DNA from: Helochares maculicollis
Taxonomy: Eukaryota; Arthropoda; Insecta; Coleoptera; Hydrophilidae
Direction: 5' to 3'
NCBI GenBank assembly: GCA_033557835.1
Contig: JAWQRO010000208.1
Coordinates: 1-48,730, forward strand
Length of the DNA: 48,730 bases
Shown here one piece after another: positions 33,499 through 44,720 of this stretch (position 1 is its first letter; every line of letters begins with the position of its first letter). The translations under genes were made by a program, and so were the position numbers. The notes below the pieces were generated by a model. The model ran no database searches. It was not told the origin of the DNA and worked only from the letters and a program-made list of their open reading frames with translations.

Positions 33499-34641
33499 CT
33501 GCAATAAGAAAGCATTAATTGTTACCATGGAAAATATTTGGCTCTACCACCAAGTTGGTATCGTGTCAGACTTATAAGTATTTTGCTAACAACTTGCATG
33601 CCCACATTTTAAACACGATATGAAAATGAGAGAGAGGCCTGATTTTACCAAACTAATTTATGGCAAGATTGTGCTTAGAGCCAAAATAATTAGAAGCAAT
33701 TAAATCAGCTTAGAGTGGAGGTATTGAAACTATTAAGAAAATGTAAATGCACCATAAAACCATCCAGTTTAGCACAAAAAGATCTTAATTATACATGAAT
33801 TTTGCGATAATACTTGGAAGGATTACATAATAAGCAATACGGAACTCCGGATAAGAGGAAGTAAATGGTCTAATAGTTGTAGTCGTAGTGTTTATTTGCA
33901 TAACAAATTGATGTTTCAGGGAATACAATTAGGACTGTAAGGATAAGGAATGGAGGAATAAGTAAGAATCCTACTCAAAATATTCAAAAAACAGGCTTTA
34001 TTTTCGTAATAAAAGTTCATAATGTACAAATAATTTTGAAACTAAAACATTAGCGGCTACTTAATAACAAATATACTCGGCATGGCAACTTCAGAAAATA
34101 AAAAGTACCACCCAAAATTTGTTTACCAATTTATTTAAACAATTAACACTTCCGAGCATAAAATGTTGTCGAAATCCCTAAGCAACAGTCTTTGCTGATA
34201 TTTGTGGCTCAATAAGTATTAACAATAAGGTCAAAAAGGTAAACGAAGAAGAGTGTCAGGTGCATTTATTGTTTCGTAATTGGTAATAAAAGTGGGCAAT
34301 TGACAGTTGTACAATTTAAATTTTTCTGGTGAATTTCAGAACTCTTCAGTAATTTTAAAGACTTTAGGGGGCAAATATCCCGAATTGAAGCTCAACAAAA
34401 CAATTTCCTTATTCGAAGGTAAATTTTGTAAACATTTTTATCGCTTTAGGTTACAGTTCACATTACTTGAGAACATAGGTTAGGAATACCGTTGGTATTT
34501 AGGTACCATTGCTTATTATATGGCTTAATAATAATGATTGTGATTAGTTTAATTATGAACATACAGAATTGAACTTCAAAAAGTGCCAGTTTCATGAACA
34601 CGTGTGTGATTTTAATTTCACCTACCCAGCTTTTATCTTAC
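33499..34641. other. CHCHD2 intron
   Basis: AT-rich with no recognised repeat or frame. It is the simplest intron between exon b and the first exon at 34642-34697. Confidence 0.5.
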
Positions 34642-34697
34642 CTTGGTGTGGGGCTTGCAGCCCTTGGGGGTGGGCTAGAACGTCCTCGTCGGGGCAT
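34642..34697 (-). CDS. CHCHD2: CHCHD2 first coding exon (proximal)
   Basis: The minus strand reads ATG for MPRRGRSSPPPRAASPTPR, ending at the donor CCAAG|gtaaga, phase 2. Human CHCHD2 starts MPRGSRSRTS and is likewise basic and Pro/Ala-rich, a mitochondrial presequence-like N-terminus. It fits exon b and exon a equally by phase. Distance and order favour exon b. Confidence 0.88.
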
Positions 34698-34789
34698 GTT
34701 GAATTTGTTTTGTTGAAAAACTAGTAAATTTCACAATAGAAACGAATATTTCACAATAAAATCGGTCACTTCTGGCACACTCTCCGTAC

Positions 34790-34853
34790 ACTGATTACGT
34801 AAAGTGCAAAAATCATTCGACTTATATACTACACACGGTTTTCTAGAAATTCC
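34790..34853 (-). promoter_or_regulatory. TATA + initiator core promoter with a heat-shock-element-like site
   Basis: On the minus strand TATATAAG (34828-34821) is followed about 35 nt downstream by TCAGT (34794-34790), the arthropod initiator. The CHCHD2 ATG comes 93 nt later. Just upstream, TTCTAGAAATTCC (34841-34853 as read on the plus strand) has the alternating TTC/GAA arrangement of a heat-shock element with a single mismatch. A TGACGTCG CRE-like octamer lies near 34948. Motif matches only; no binding is shown. Confidence 0.55.
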
Positions 34854-34859
34854 GGCTAT

Positions 34860-35652
34860 TTTCAGCTTTTGCGCATCTACGCTCGCCCGTTGGTTGGAAA
34901 GAGACGGAACGACAAACGTAAAATCGTTACGCGCTCATGTGATGCATGACGTCGCGATTATATTCCATCTCGCACGTCACAATTACCTGAAACTTAGGCA
35001 ACTAAATATACTCTTGCATTAATAGGGAGGTAAATTGTTTATTTTTTTTATGTTTGCATTTCGTTGTGAAAATTAGTTGATTTCTTTAGCTTAAAATGAA
35101 AATAGAGTCGTAATATGCTTCATCATTCATAAAAAATGTTTACACTACCGTCTGCTTTTATAATCTCTATTTTATCAACAATTATATATTTTTAAAATCT
35201 TGGATTAGCAAAAGCTATTTTTTAATACCTAATTAGTCATTATGACTCACAATTTTGGCGATTAGAACGATATAAACGAGCTGGGTTGTTCATACATCAA
35301 TATATACATACCCAGCAGCAGACTAGCTTTAAAGTTAATTTAAATGTTACTAGATTTACAAAATTTCACATAAATGCATTAGTTTGGACTATTTTTTAAT
35401 TCAACTCATTACAGTTTCAGACATACCGAATATTTGGTGCTTAGAATACACAATTTTTTCTGCAGTGCTCGAAAATTGACATAATTTTTTTTTAAATAAT
35501 GCACTGCGACTGAGTCAACTCAATAATGATTGAAGTAGCAGTTCAAAATCATCAAATCAAGTCGCAGGATACCCTCTATCTCATTGGAATTGTTTCAAGT
35601 TTCAACATATTTCGAAAAATTACTGTTTTTGAAAAATGCAGCAATTACTTAC
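34860..35652. other. sequence between the two CHCHD2 first exons
   Basis: No exon or repeat was recognised. The part next to 34860-34990 is CpG-richer than the rest and is probably promoter DNA for the proximal first exon. Confidence 0.4.
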
Positions 35653-35756
35653 GATGAGAATCCTCGTCTAGGGGGTGGAGGAGGAGCTCTTGGGGGTGCT
35701 CTAGGCGCCGGACCGCTTCTGAATCCGCCGCCACCGCCTCCGCCTCGTCTACCCAT
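35653..35756 (-). CDS. CHCHD2: CHCHD2-like first coding exon (distal)
   Basis: The minus strand reads ATG for MGRRGGGGGGFRSGPAPRAP, then PPRAPPPPPRRGFS plus two bases (TC), ending at the donor TCATC|gtaagt, phase 2. The basic, Gly/Pro-rich start is of the same type as the proximal exon. Joined to exon a it gives GFSSAPAQAPAQPRQPG and a protein of about 149 residues. Joined to exon b it also keeps frame. The conserved length, start codon and consensus donor make a chance frame unlikely. Confidence 0.8.
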
Positions 35757-36054
35757 GTTTTTTTGAGAAAACTTTAAGAATTTTGACTTTGAGAGTTTAA
35801 AATATTTTGATTTTTGTTGTCATGAGACTGTTTTGTTTCATTATTTAGCTCTGTAGCTATGCAATAACCAGAGGGGGATGAATGTTCAAAGCAATGTTTG
35901 TGGCTCAGTACGAATGCAATTATCCCCAATAGTCCAAGTGCGAGAAGATGATTTCTGGGGTAAAAGGAACAATGTACAATTTTTAGCAAATATACAAAAT
36001 TATTGTATTTTTTCTCCATTTAATGTGAACGTTTCACAATTTCAGGACACTCCG

Positions 36055-36140
36055 TATTGCAATACTGGATAGAATAACTAATACTGAAGTACTAAGAGAA
36101 ATGAAAATCAACAGTATTGAAAGCGATCAAGAGGCTTGGA
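36055..36140 (+). pseudogene. short LINE reverse-transcriptase relic
   Basis: A translated segment reading RITNTEVLREMKINS resembles the RITNxEVLRRM block in the C-terminal part of RTE-like reverse transcriptases. It is only about 25 codons, so the call is tentative. The rest of 35757-36380 is unassigned. Confidence 0.4.
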
Positions 36141-36381
36141 GAGCAATATTGCTCTTTACATGTATAAAACTACCAGATTTATATAATTTGGAGAAAACTA
36201 GAAGCATGTCATGAGTTGGCTATGGGAGATGAATAACCTTTGTAAACAAATTGAAGATTACTGAATTATTCACTGACGGTCAGAATAGAAATAGGACACA
36301 AATTACGACACACTCCATCATTATAAACACCATCCAAAAAATTGTGGAGTGTTTTAAATTAATTAAATTGCTCTCAATTTA

Positions 36382-36730
36382 GTGCGTCAACCTAAGTTTC
36401 TAACAACCAGAAACATTCCGCTATTAAGAGCGTCAACCTAAGCTTCTCACTTTCAGATACATTTCGCTGTTAAAAGCGTCAACCTGTGTTTCTAATATCC
36501 AGAAACATTCAGCTATTAAGAGAGTCAACTAAAACATTTTACTATATACCATAATAGCTCCATTTGTTTATAAGTGAAACAATGTTGTTGATACATTTCT
36601 TTAAAGTTCATTTAATAAAACGTTTGTTGATACTTTTACTAACAGAATGTTTCTGGTTGTTAGAAACTTAAGTCGACGCTCTTAATTCAAGAGCAAAACC
36701 TGAACAGGCTGCGCCGAAGGCGCAGCTACT
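36382..36730. repeat. 46-bp direct repeats with an inverted end and a GC hairpin (R3, copy 1)
   Basis: Units start at 36382, 36428, 36474 and partially 36520, exactly 46 bp apart, with core GCGTCAACCTAAGTTTCTAA and AGAAACATTCCGCTATTAA. The reverse complement of one unit is at 36645-36683. Directly after it, CTGCGCCGAAGGCGCAG near 36709-36725 forms a perfect hairpin with a 3-nt loop. Confidence 0.85.
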
Positions 36731-37440
36731 GCCTTTGTAGATGTTAAAATATATCTTCTCTTTCCTGAATATCATATTTATATGTCGCAATTCAATTGGA
36801 GTTCGCGATTCATAAATATAAACAAAATCATAATTGGTTCGGTACTATTCTAGAACAGTTTTTCATGTGTTGGGTTTGTTTAACCCTTGCGTACTACTGC
36901 ACACGTGATAATTATTATGAGTATTTAAGTACAACAAAAACACCAATAATAATGAAATTATGGATCTGTAATTACGCTATTGGGTCTTACACTAACGGGT
37001 TTATTTCAATGAATAACAATTTGGGGCTTATTCCTGGTTACAAATTGAACTTTAGTAAAACGGAGACTTGTTCTCCTTTTGATTACTAACTTATAACAAC
37101 TTAAAACTATTAAATCTAGACATCCTAGACTAGACTATATACTAAAGCTCTGCTCCCCCTACAATTGTTTCTTCCTTCAAGGGTGATGGGGTGTATCGCA
37201 TCGGCAGTAAGTAACAATATGATTTAAAAGCTCGACTACAATTCTTGCTAATTACAGCTTATTATAGAAGATTTCTCGACTAATGTGATTCTTTTGAAAA
37301 GTGAACCACAATCGAATGTCTGTATAAAAATATGATTCTTCAAGAAAGTGAAGATCTCTTGCAACATTTGTAAAAACGTCTGAGCTCACTTAAATTCCAA
37401 AAACAATTTAAAATGTCCGTTGTCTTCTTATACTAAGAGA
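36731..37440. other. unassigned; possible piggyBac-like relic
   Basis: A 97-codon plus-strand frame at 36796-37089 has a segment KTPIIMKLWICNYAIGSYTN that recalls the KPxKxGxKLWxxxDxxTGY block of piggyBac transposases. The match is short and I cannot support it further. Nothing else was recognised. Confidence 0.25.
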
Positions 37441-37444
37441 CGTT

Positions 37445-37712
37445 GTAGCTGTGCCTCCGGCACAGTCGATTCGAGCTCCGCTCTTCAATTAAGAGCGTCG
37501 GCTTAAGCTTTCAACATCCAGAATCATTCCGTTATTAAGAGCGTCATCTAATACGTTTCAATATATAGTATAATAGTAACCTTTATTAACATGCGAAGCA
37601 AATCTATTGTCGATTCATGTCTTTCAGGCTCGGTTAACAGTTAGTTTAAACTTTTAGTAGCGGAATGTTTTCTAAATGTTAGAAATTTAGGTTAATACTC
37701 TTTATTGTGAGC
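37445..37712. repeat. R3 repeat, copy 2, with GC hairpin
   Basis: CTGTGCCTCCGGCACAG (37449-37465) is a perfect hairpin. Two 46-bp units start at 37491 and 37537 (AAGAGCGTC...), and an inverted unit (CGGAATGTTTTCTAAATGTT) runs 37661-37704. The layout matches copy 1 with the hairpin on the other side. A third diverged hairpin-like stretch (CGGCTGCACCGATGGAGCATC) follows near 37724. Confidence 0.75.
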
Positions 37713-38280
37713 GAAGCTTGAATCGGCTGCACCGATGGAGCATCTATCACTTCTTACAGATATTAGGAGAATACTTCATTTTCATGATTAATTTGTAATG
37801 TGAAGTGCAGAGCTATCGCTTCCCCTTCATACACAGACATCATATCAGAAGGACTCAAAACGTGGAGTATTATCAAAATCTCCAGGTCAAATTTTTCATG
37901 ATCAATGTAAAAATCAAATGTATGCATGTTAAGTTCTACTCCCGGCTTGTACTTGCTGTAGCTTATTTTACAATGTCTACCATTTTCGTAACAATTTTGT
38001 AAATTTTGTTACAAGGAGTTAGGGGGAGGATAGCCCCCTTTACTTCCACACATGCACACACCATACCAAAACTCTGGAGTATATCCATTCAACATTCCTC
38101 TATAAACATATATACTACACAAAAGTACCGACGATTAATAATAATAAAACTACAAACACTTACATGCGCTTCAAAACTAAAAGCAAAAGGTTTAATACTC
38201 ATAATTAACATTAACTTTAATGTCTATATTCATTACATTAATATATCCATAAAGAATATTCACTTTTTTCAGTACATATA
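37713..38280 (-). repeat. R1 repeat, left part of a copy split by TE2
   Basis: In reverse orientation it carries the R1 blocks CAAAACGTGGAGTATTATC, CTTCCACACATGCACACACC, CTTACATGCGCTTCAAAACT and TAATATATCCAT. It includes the hairpin GGGGGAGGATAGCCCCC at 38026-38042. It is interrupted exactly at 38280 by TE2 copy B and resumes at 39656. Confidence 0.8.
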
Positions 38281-39655
38281 CAGCCTGTTTCAGAATTAAG
38301 TGACAAAACTTAAAGGGTGGTAGATATAAGAAATAATAAGCGATAGGTTTTTGTTTGCATTTTGGGGCATAATTAGTAACCGAGGTATTAACTACATGTA
38401 CATGTTAAGAACTACTGTTGGAATTACGTATGACGTCGTCGGTCGAAGACAGACGAATTTCATTACTAATTCAAAGAACTCCTTTTATGTCTACGCTTGG
38501 TGCAGCTAAACTCGAACAGACGAAATAATAATAAAAAAAACCTTGTTGAAAAGAAATACAGACAAGCGAAAAAAGTTAATAGTCTATTAAATTTCAACCC
38601 CAAAGGAAGGACAAGAGGCACTTGTGTGGTCAATTTTTAACTAATATTTTGATTTCGATGTATTTTATTCACTATTTACGATTATGCAAGTTCGCTAAAT
38701 TAGAAAGGTATAAGCTTTATTCAAAGATTGAAGTTTTTGTTAACATGTAAATCACCCGAACCTATTAAATACGAAATAAGAAAGAAACGTTCCTTATATA
38801 GTGGCTAAAATCATATAAATGAAAGCGTAGACTAGGCTACTCTAAAACCTTTTAAAAAACAATCGCAATAAATTACAACCACAGAGGAAAGAGAAGCTTC
38901 ACTTGTTTACTAGCGTTTTTATTTGATTCGGCATGTTAAATTCAACGCTAGCTAATAAGATATTCAATTTATAACTATTTTACAATTTACCTAACTTGAT
39001 ATTTTACTTCATATAATTATTTTAGTTTATTTGAAGTTATTTACGTTCCCGGTTCCTCGAAGATCTTTTGTCTCTTCTGTCGATATCTGTTAAACCGGGC
39101 CACAAATTTCTTCTTGTACGTTGAATTTGAGTCACTTTAAATTTAAAACTGAACAGGTAAAATAATTGCAATTTGTTATTGAAAAGACGTATTGCAATGT
39201 TGCACTGACTAATTTTCACTTAACAAATATGAATTAGTTTGCGATGCACCTTTCTTGCGGCGGAAGCTGGTAACATAAAATGAAGTTCTCATAAGGTCAC
39301 GCGCTGCCTTCTGCAACGCGCCTCAATAAAATTTTACTTTAATGATTGTTTATGTTTTTTTCTATTTCATAAAGATGGTTTTGAGTTCATGAAAAAATTT
39401 AATCGCGAGGTTTTGAAGGATCTAACAACATGTTTGATTGTGATGCCGATATTTCTATAGCAATAACGGTGCCGTTGTGTCTGCCTAATATTCTTTAGCC
39501 TAGCATGGTTTATCGGCATCATTTCAATTATACCAGGAGCCCAAATTAGCCAAAATTGCAACATTTTTATTTATACTTAGAAAATACCAGGTCGTAGTCA
39601 CATTGACGCTCTTAACATATGGGTTGAATATTGGAAATTAATTCTGCAACACCTG
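38281..39655 (-). mobile_element. TE2 transposon copy B, inserted in R1
   Basis: The ends are CAGCCTGTTTCAGAATTAAG on the left and, reversed, CAGGTGTTGCAGAATTAA on the right; 1375 bp, inverted relative to copy A. TATA flanks both sides (ACATATA|CAG and CTG|TATATC). The uninterrupted R1 copy at 40370-40400 reads straight through the site (GTGCATATATATCATCGG), so this is a clean insertion. No transposase frame was found. Confidence 0.88.
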
Positions 39656-40850
39656 TATATCATCGAAATATTTTTAATATTTCTTTATGTAACGTACAAT
39701 ACTTTGTGTTTAAAAAATATTCATACTCTTAACTAGTCTGCAATATCAAATGCTTGTAAAAACCTGTTGCGAAGGCTTGAATTTTAAAATGTAAATTCAT
39801 AACTAAAGGAATGATCCAATTTTAGAATAAAAATTCATAACTAAAAAATTAAATTTATGATGGTAAAACCCATTTCCGGTTGTCAAATTTACACCGAACT
39901 ATTTGTTATTGCTATATTTTTTATGTTTTGCATTTTTATAAAAATTTTTATTCCAAGGCCTACTAAAATTGGAAATTTCAAAATTTTAAAAATAGCATTT
40001 CTGGTGCTCCGACCATATTGAACATTTTTATCTGTCAGTTTTTTGAGATATTTAAGATGTGCACGAAATTTCAATCTGAAGTCCTAGATACCTCAAAAGT
40101 AAAAAGTAAAAAGCTGAATGAAAGGGGGAGGATAGCCCTCTTTACTTCCACACATGCAGACACCATACCAAAAATCTGGAGTGTCTCCACTCAACAATCC
40201 TGTATAAATATATGTACGACATAAAAGTACCGGCAGTTAATGTTAATAAAACTACAAACACTTACATGCGCTTCAAAACTAAAAGCAAAAGTTTTAATAT
40301 TCATAATTAACACTAACGTCAATGTCTATATTCAACACATTAATATATTCATAAGGAATACTCAATTCTTTTTCAGTGCATATATATCATCGGAATATGT
40401 TTAATATTTTTTTACGTAATGTACAATACTTTGCGTTTAAAATATATATACTCTTAACTAGTCTGCAATATGGAACGCTCGTAAATACCCTTTGCGAAGG
40501 TTTGAATCTTAAAATGTGAACTCATAACTAAAGAGTCTAATTCTAGAATGTAAATTCATAACTAAAAAATGAAATTTATGACGGTAAAGTCCCACTTCCG
40601 GTTTTCAAATTTACGCGGAACTATTTGTTATTGCCATATTGTCTATGTTTCGCATTTTTGTAATTTTTTTATTCCAAGGCCTACTAAAACTGGAATTTTC
40701 AAAATTATAAAAATAGCACTTCCTGTGCTCCGACCATATTGAAAATTTGCATATGTCAGTTTTTTGTGATATTTAAGATGTGCACGAAATCTGAATCCGA
40801 AGTCCTACACACCTCAAAAGTTGATACAGAGTTAAGTTTTTGCGATAATA
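39656..40850 (-). repeat. R1 repeats in reverse orientation, right part of split copy plus next copy
   Basis: 39656-40100 continues the copy split by TE2. A second copy follows with hairpin GGGGGAGGATAGCCCTC (40124-40140), CTTCCACACATGCAGACACC and the same order of blocks as at 37850-38280, then repeats of CTAACTAGTCTGCAATAT-like and CACTTCCGGTTTTCAAATTT words. No gene is present. Confidence 0.8.
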
Positions 40851-43150
40851 GTCGTATGCCAAATTTCATTACTCCACCTTAAACGGTCTGACCGCTATCG
40901 TGTTTACATACACACAGACAATATACCAAAAATAGTCAAAATGGATTCAGGGGAACTCAAAACGTGGGGATTCGTCAAAACCTTTCATGATCAATGCAAA
41001 AGTCAAATTTATGCACGTAAAGCTCTGCTTCTGGCTTGTACTTGATATAGCTAATTTTGCATTTTTGTAATAATTTTGATTTTTTTATTGCAAAGCCTAC
41101 TAAATATACACTTCAAATTTGAAGCATGGCACTTCCAGTGCTACGATCATGTTCAGGCTTTCGTAGTACTTAAGACGTGCACAAAATTTAAACTGGATAA
41201 CTTAGTCTTAAAGATTAGTTTATTTTTAAAAATTCCAAAATTATGTAGGTAAAAGGTTACTTTCAGTGGTCCTACATACCTCAAGAGGTAATACAGATCT
41301 ACGATTTAATGATAATAGCCGTATGCTAAATTTCATTGCTCCACCTTAAACAGTCTTACAGCTCGATCGTATTTATATACATACACACAAACAGACAACA
41401 TGCCAAAAATGTTCAAAATGGAGTCAGAGGGATGCAATAGATGGAGATTCGTCAGAATCTCGATGTCGCATTTTTTCATGATTACTGTAAATATCAATTT
41501 TATGCACGTAACGTTCTACTTTCGGCTTGCACTTGATGTAACTTATTTTACAATATTTTCCATGTTCGTAACAATTTAGTATGTTTTTTTTTATTCCAAG
41601 GCCTACTAAATACAGACTTTTCAAATTTGAAGCATGGCATTTCTTGTACTACGATCATGTTCAAACTTTGTATCTGTCAGGTTTTCATAGTACTCAGGAC
41701 GTGCACAAAATTTCAATTGGATAACTTAGTTTTAAAAACCAGATTACTTGAAAAATTTTCAAAACTTTGTATGTAAATAGGTACTTCCGATGCCCTACAT
41801 GCCTCAAAGTTAATACAGATATACGATTTAATGGTAATAGCCGTATGTTAAATTTCATTGCTCCACCTCAATTGGTCTAACCGCTTGATCGTAATTATAT
41901 ACATACATACAAAAAAACAACATGCCAAAAATTTTCAAAATGGAGTCAGAGGGATTCAATAGGTGGAGATTCGTCAGAATCTCGATGTCGAATTTTTTCA
42001 TGATTAATGTAAATATCAATGTTATGCACGTAACGTTCTACTTCCGGCTTGTACTTGATGTAGCTTATTTTACAATGTTTTCCATGTTCGTAACAATTTT
42101 ATAATTTTTTTATTCCAAGGCCTACTAAATACAGACTTTTCAACTTTGAAGCATGGCATTTCTTCTGGTACTACGATCATGTTCAAAATTTGTATCTGTC
42201 AGGTTTTCGTAGTACTTAGGACGTGCACAAAATTAATACAAATCTACGATTTAATGGTAATAACCGTATGCTAAATTTCATTGCTCCACCTCAACCGGTC
42301 TGATTGCTCGATCATATTTACATTCATACAGACACACAGACAACATGTCAAAAATGTTCAAAATGGACAAAAACGTGATTTCATAACTGAAGGATCTAAT
42401 TTTAGAATATAAATTCATAACTAAATAATGAAATTTATGACGGTAAAGTCCCACTTCCGGTTTTCAAATTTACTGTATTTTCCATGTTTAGCATTTTTGT
42501 AACATTTTTGTAAAATTTTTTATTCCAAGGCCTACTAAAATTGGAATTTTTGAAAATTATAAAATTAGCACTTCCGGTGCACTGATCATGTTCAAACTTT
42601 ATACCTGTGAGTTTTTTGTAATAATTAAGATGTGAACGAAATTTCAATTCGATAACTTAATTTTTTCATGACCAATGCAAAAATCAAATTTATACACGTA
42701 AGGTTATACTTCCGGCTTGTACTTGATGTAGCTTATTCTACAATGTTTTCCATTTTCGTAACACTTTTGTAAATTTTTTTTATTTCAAAGCGTACTAAAT
42801 GCACAAAATTGGAATTCGATAACTTAATTTTAAAGACCAGTTTACTTTAAAAAATTTTAAAACCGTGTAGGTAAATAGGTACTTCCAGTGTACATGCTTC
42901 AAAAGTTAATACAGATCTACGATTTAATGATTTTATTGCTTCCCTTTACTACAGTATAGTAATACGAGAATGTAAAAATCTGAGCAATAAAGAGGGGGGG
43001 GCGATAACCCTCCTTTACTTCCACATATGCAGACACCATACCAAAAATTATCGAAATGGATTGTGGGTCACTCAAAACGTAGAGATCCGTCAAAAGCTTA
43101 GGGTCGAATTTTTTCATGATCGCAATTATATAGTTTTTGCCTAATATTGT
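40851..43150 (-). repeat. satellite-like R1 array, units of about 420-520 bp
   Basis: The marker AAATTTCATT(A/G)CTCCACCT begins at 40861, 41328, 41850 and 42273 (spacing 467, 522, 423). Each unit also has ACACAGACAACATGCCAAAA-like, GGAGATTCGTCA-like, TTTTTCATGAT-like, CGGCTTGTACTTGATGTAGC-like and CAAGGCCTACTAAA-like blocks in constant order. Units are diverged and have internal deletions. Further partial units run to about 43130, including a G-rich hairpin AGGGGGGGGCGATAACCCTCC near 42993-43013. Confidence 0.82.
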
Positions 43151-44720
43151 TGCTTTACGTCTAGTCATTTATAGTTCGGTGGTCCAACTATTGTTTTCTA
43201 AAGACGCAGTTAACTGCTTGTCCAATAAAAATTCCATCCTTACTCAAGTAATGTATTTGTGAAAATACTAGATTATATCGAAATATTATTTTCGCCATTT
43301 CAGGACTTTGAGTTTTGACTTTTCAATCCTTGATTAATTGCGTCAACTTGTTACCTTATCATAACTATTAACATGTAATGAGTTTATAAATGAGGCGCAG
43401 ATATTACGATAAATGACGTAAACACCACGGCCAAAAATGCCAATCGAGAGGTCATAATAATCAATGAAACAATATGTTTTTACACTAAAATTGCGAACTT
43501 GTGCTCTGCATAGGCAACGCACACGACACACCGACAATTGCACCGGCGGTTGCATAAGCTGCGCAGCTCGGGCCGGGCCTTTCTTGACTTCCGCGCGGAA
43601 TTTTCGCAGCAATACGGAACGTACGCGCTTTTTGACATTTATAAACCTCGTTTTTGAAGCGAAAAGTGTGTCAGATATCTCTTTAGGAAACGTGAGGGTG
43701 TAGAGGCGCGTAGATAGTGAAAGTGAAAGCACTTTCTCTTTCAAAACTCGTCTTAAATCTGAAATAAACACCAAATGAGTCGGCTGCGGCTTTCACATGT
43801 TCGACGTGAATTTCGCGAATTTGCGAAAAAGTCTGCATAAATAATAACGTAATAACTTTTGAGCGCTGCGGGTTCGCTTGCAAGTCTCAAGGCAAAAAAT
43901 TATAAAATCATTGACCTTAGACAATTGATGTGTTAGACAGAAAAAATAACAGCGATTAATATGTAGAAACTGCGTCGCAGTTTCTCTAAACATAAAACGG
44001 CCAATCAACTTTTTATTTGAGATAAATATCGGAGGAATGTCACCAAACATCTCTTTTGCCGGGTTTGACGTCCGTCGCGACGACCCGTGCGAGGCGGTTG
44101 TAAACAACATTGCAACTGTTTGATTTTTTAAGAACAATCTACAAGATTTTTTCGTAATTATTAGTATCGCTTCGTGTCCAATTGTTTATTGGTATTTTAG
44201 TTAAGGAACAAGGAACTAATATCATGGTCCTTTGAGTTACGCTCTCCGCACACGAATTGCTTTGTTTTGCATTTAGTAAATGATCGGCAACGCATTTTGT
44301 AGGTACTTCCGCTGTCGTACGACGGAAAAAATTCTCTAAACCGAACGCGTACATAGAAAACAATAGGTAATAAGAATAAAGACGTGATGCAAGAAGAAAT
44401 TATGCTGTGCTCGTTACACAATGTTTACTTTAATATAACAATTAGATAACCTAAGGTACCATGATTAGATTTCACCCATTATTATATAAAGAACAAACTG
44501 CTTGCTTTTGAAATTTTCAACAATTTCCATTGGGCGAGCTGTGATTATGTCAGTACTAAGGCATGGTCGCAAATATGTTACTAGAACTCATGTGGAAATG
44601 GAACGAAACGACCTTCCAAAAAGCTATCCTAAGGTTTTGTGTTTTAGGCTCGAACGTTGGAGAGGACCGGCAAGACGCCAATTGGACGCACCTACATTAA
44701 TAAATCTAAAAATGTGTTAG
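43151..44720. other. GC-richer, repeat-poor island; possible promoter or unrecognised exon
   Basis: Between repeat blocks, 43480-43800 and 44040-44110 are clearly richer in G+C and CpG, for example GCATAAGCTGCGCAGC, GACTTCCGCGCGGAATTTTCG and CCGTCGCGACGACCCGTGCG. Minus-strand frames of 114 and 143 codons cross it but show no recognisable protein. It may be a promoter or first exon of a gene lying elsewhere, or a regulatory element. Confidence 0.35.

Noticed and set aside
36382..36530. CRISPR-like look of the 46-bp periodic repeats
   Set aside because: The repeats are contiguous with no unique spacers, and the sequence is animal nuclear DNA; they are tandem repeats within an interspersed element.
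36796..37089. Possible piggyBac transposase gene
   Set aside because: Only one short block resembles piggyBac; no catalytic Asp pattern or TTAA-flanked ends could be found.
43343..44137. Minus-strand frames of 143 and 114 codons
   Set aside because: No recognisable domain, no convincing splice or start context, and no similarity I can name; reported only as part of the GC-richer island.
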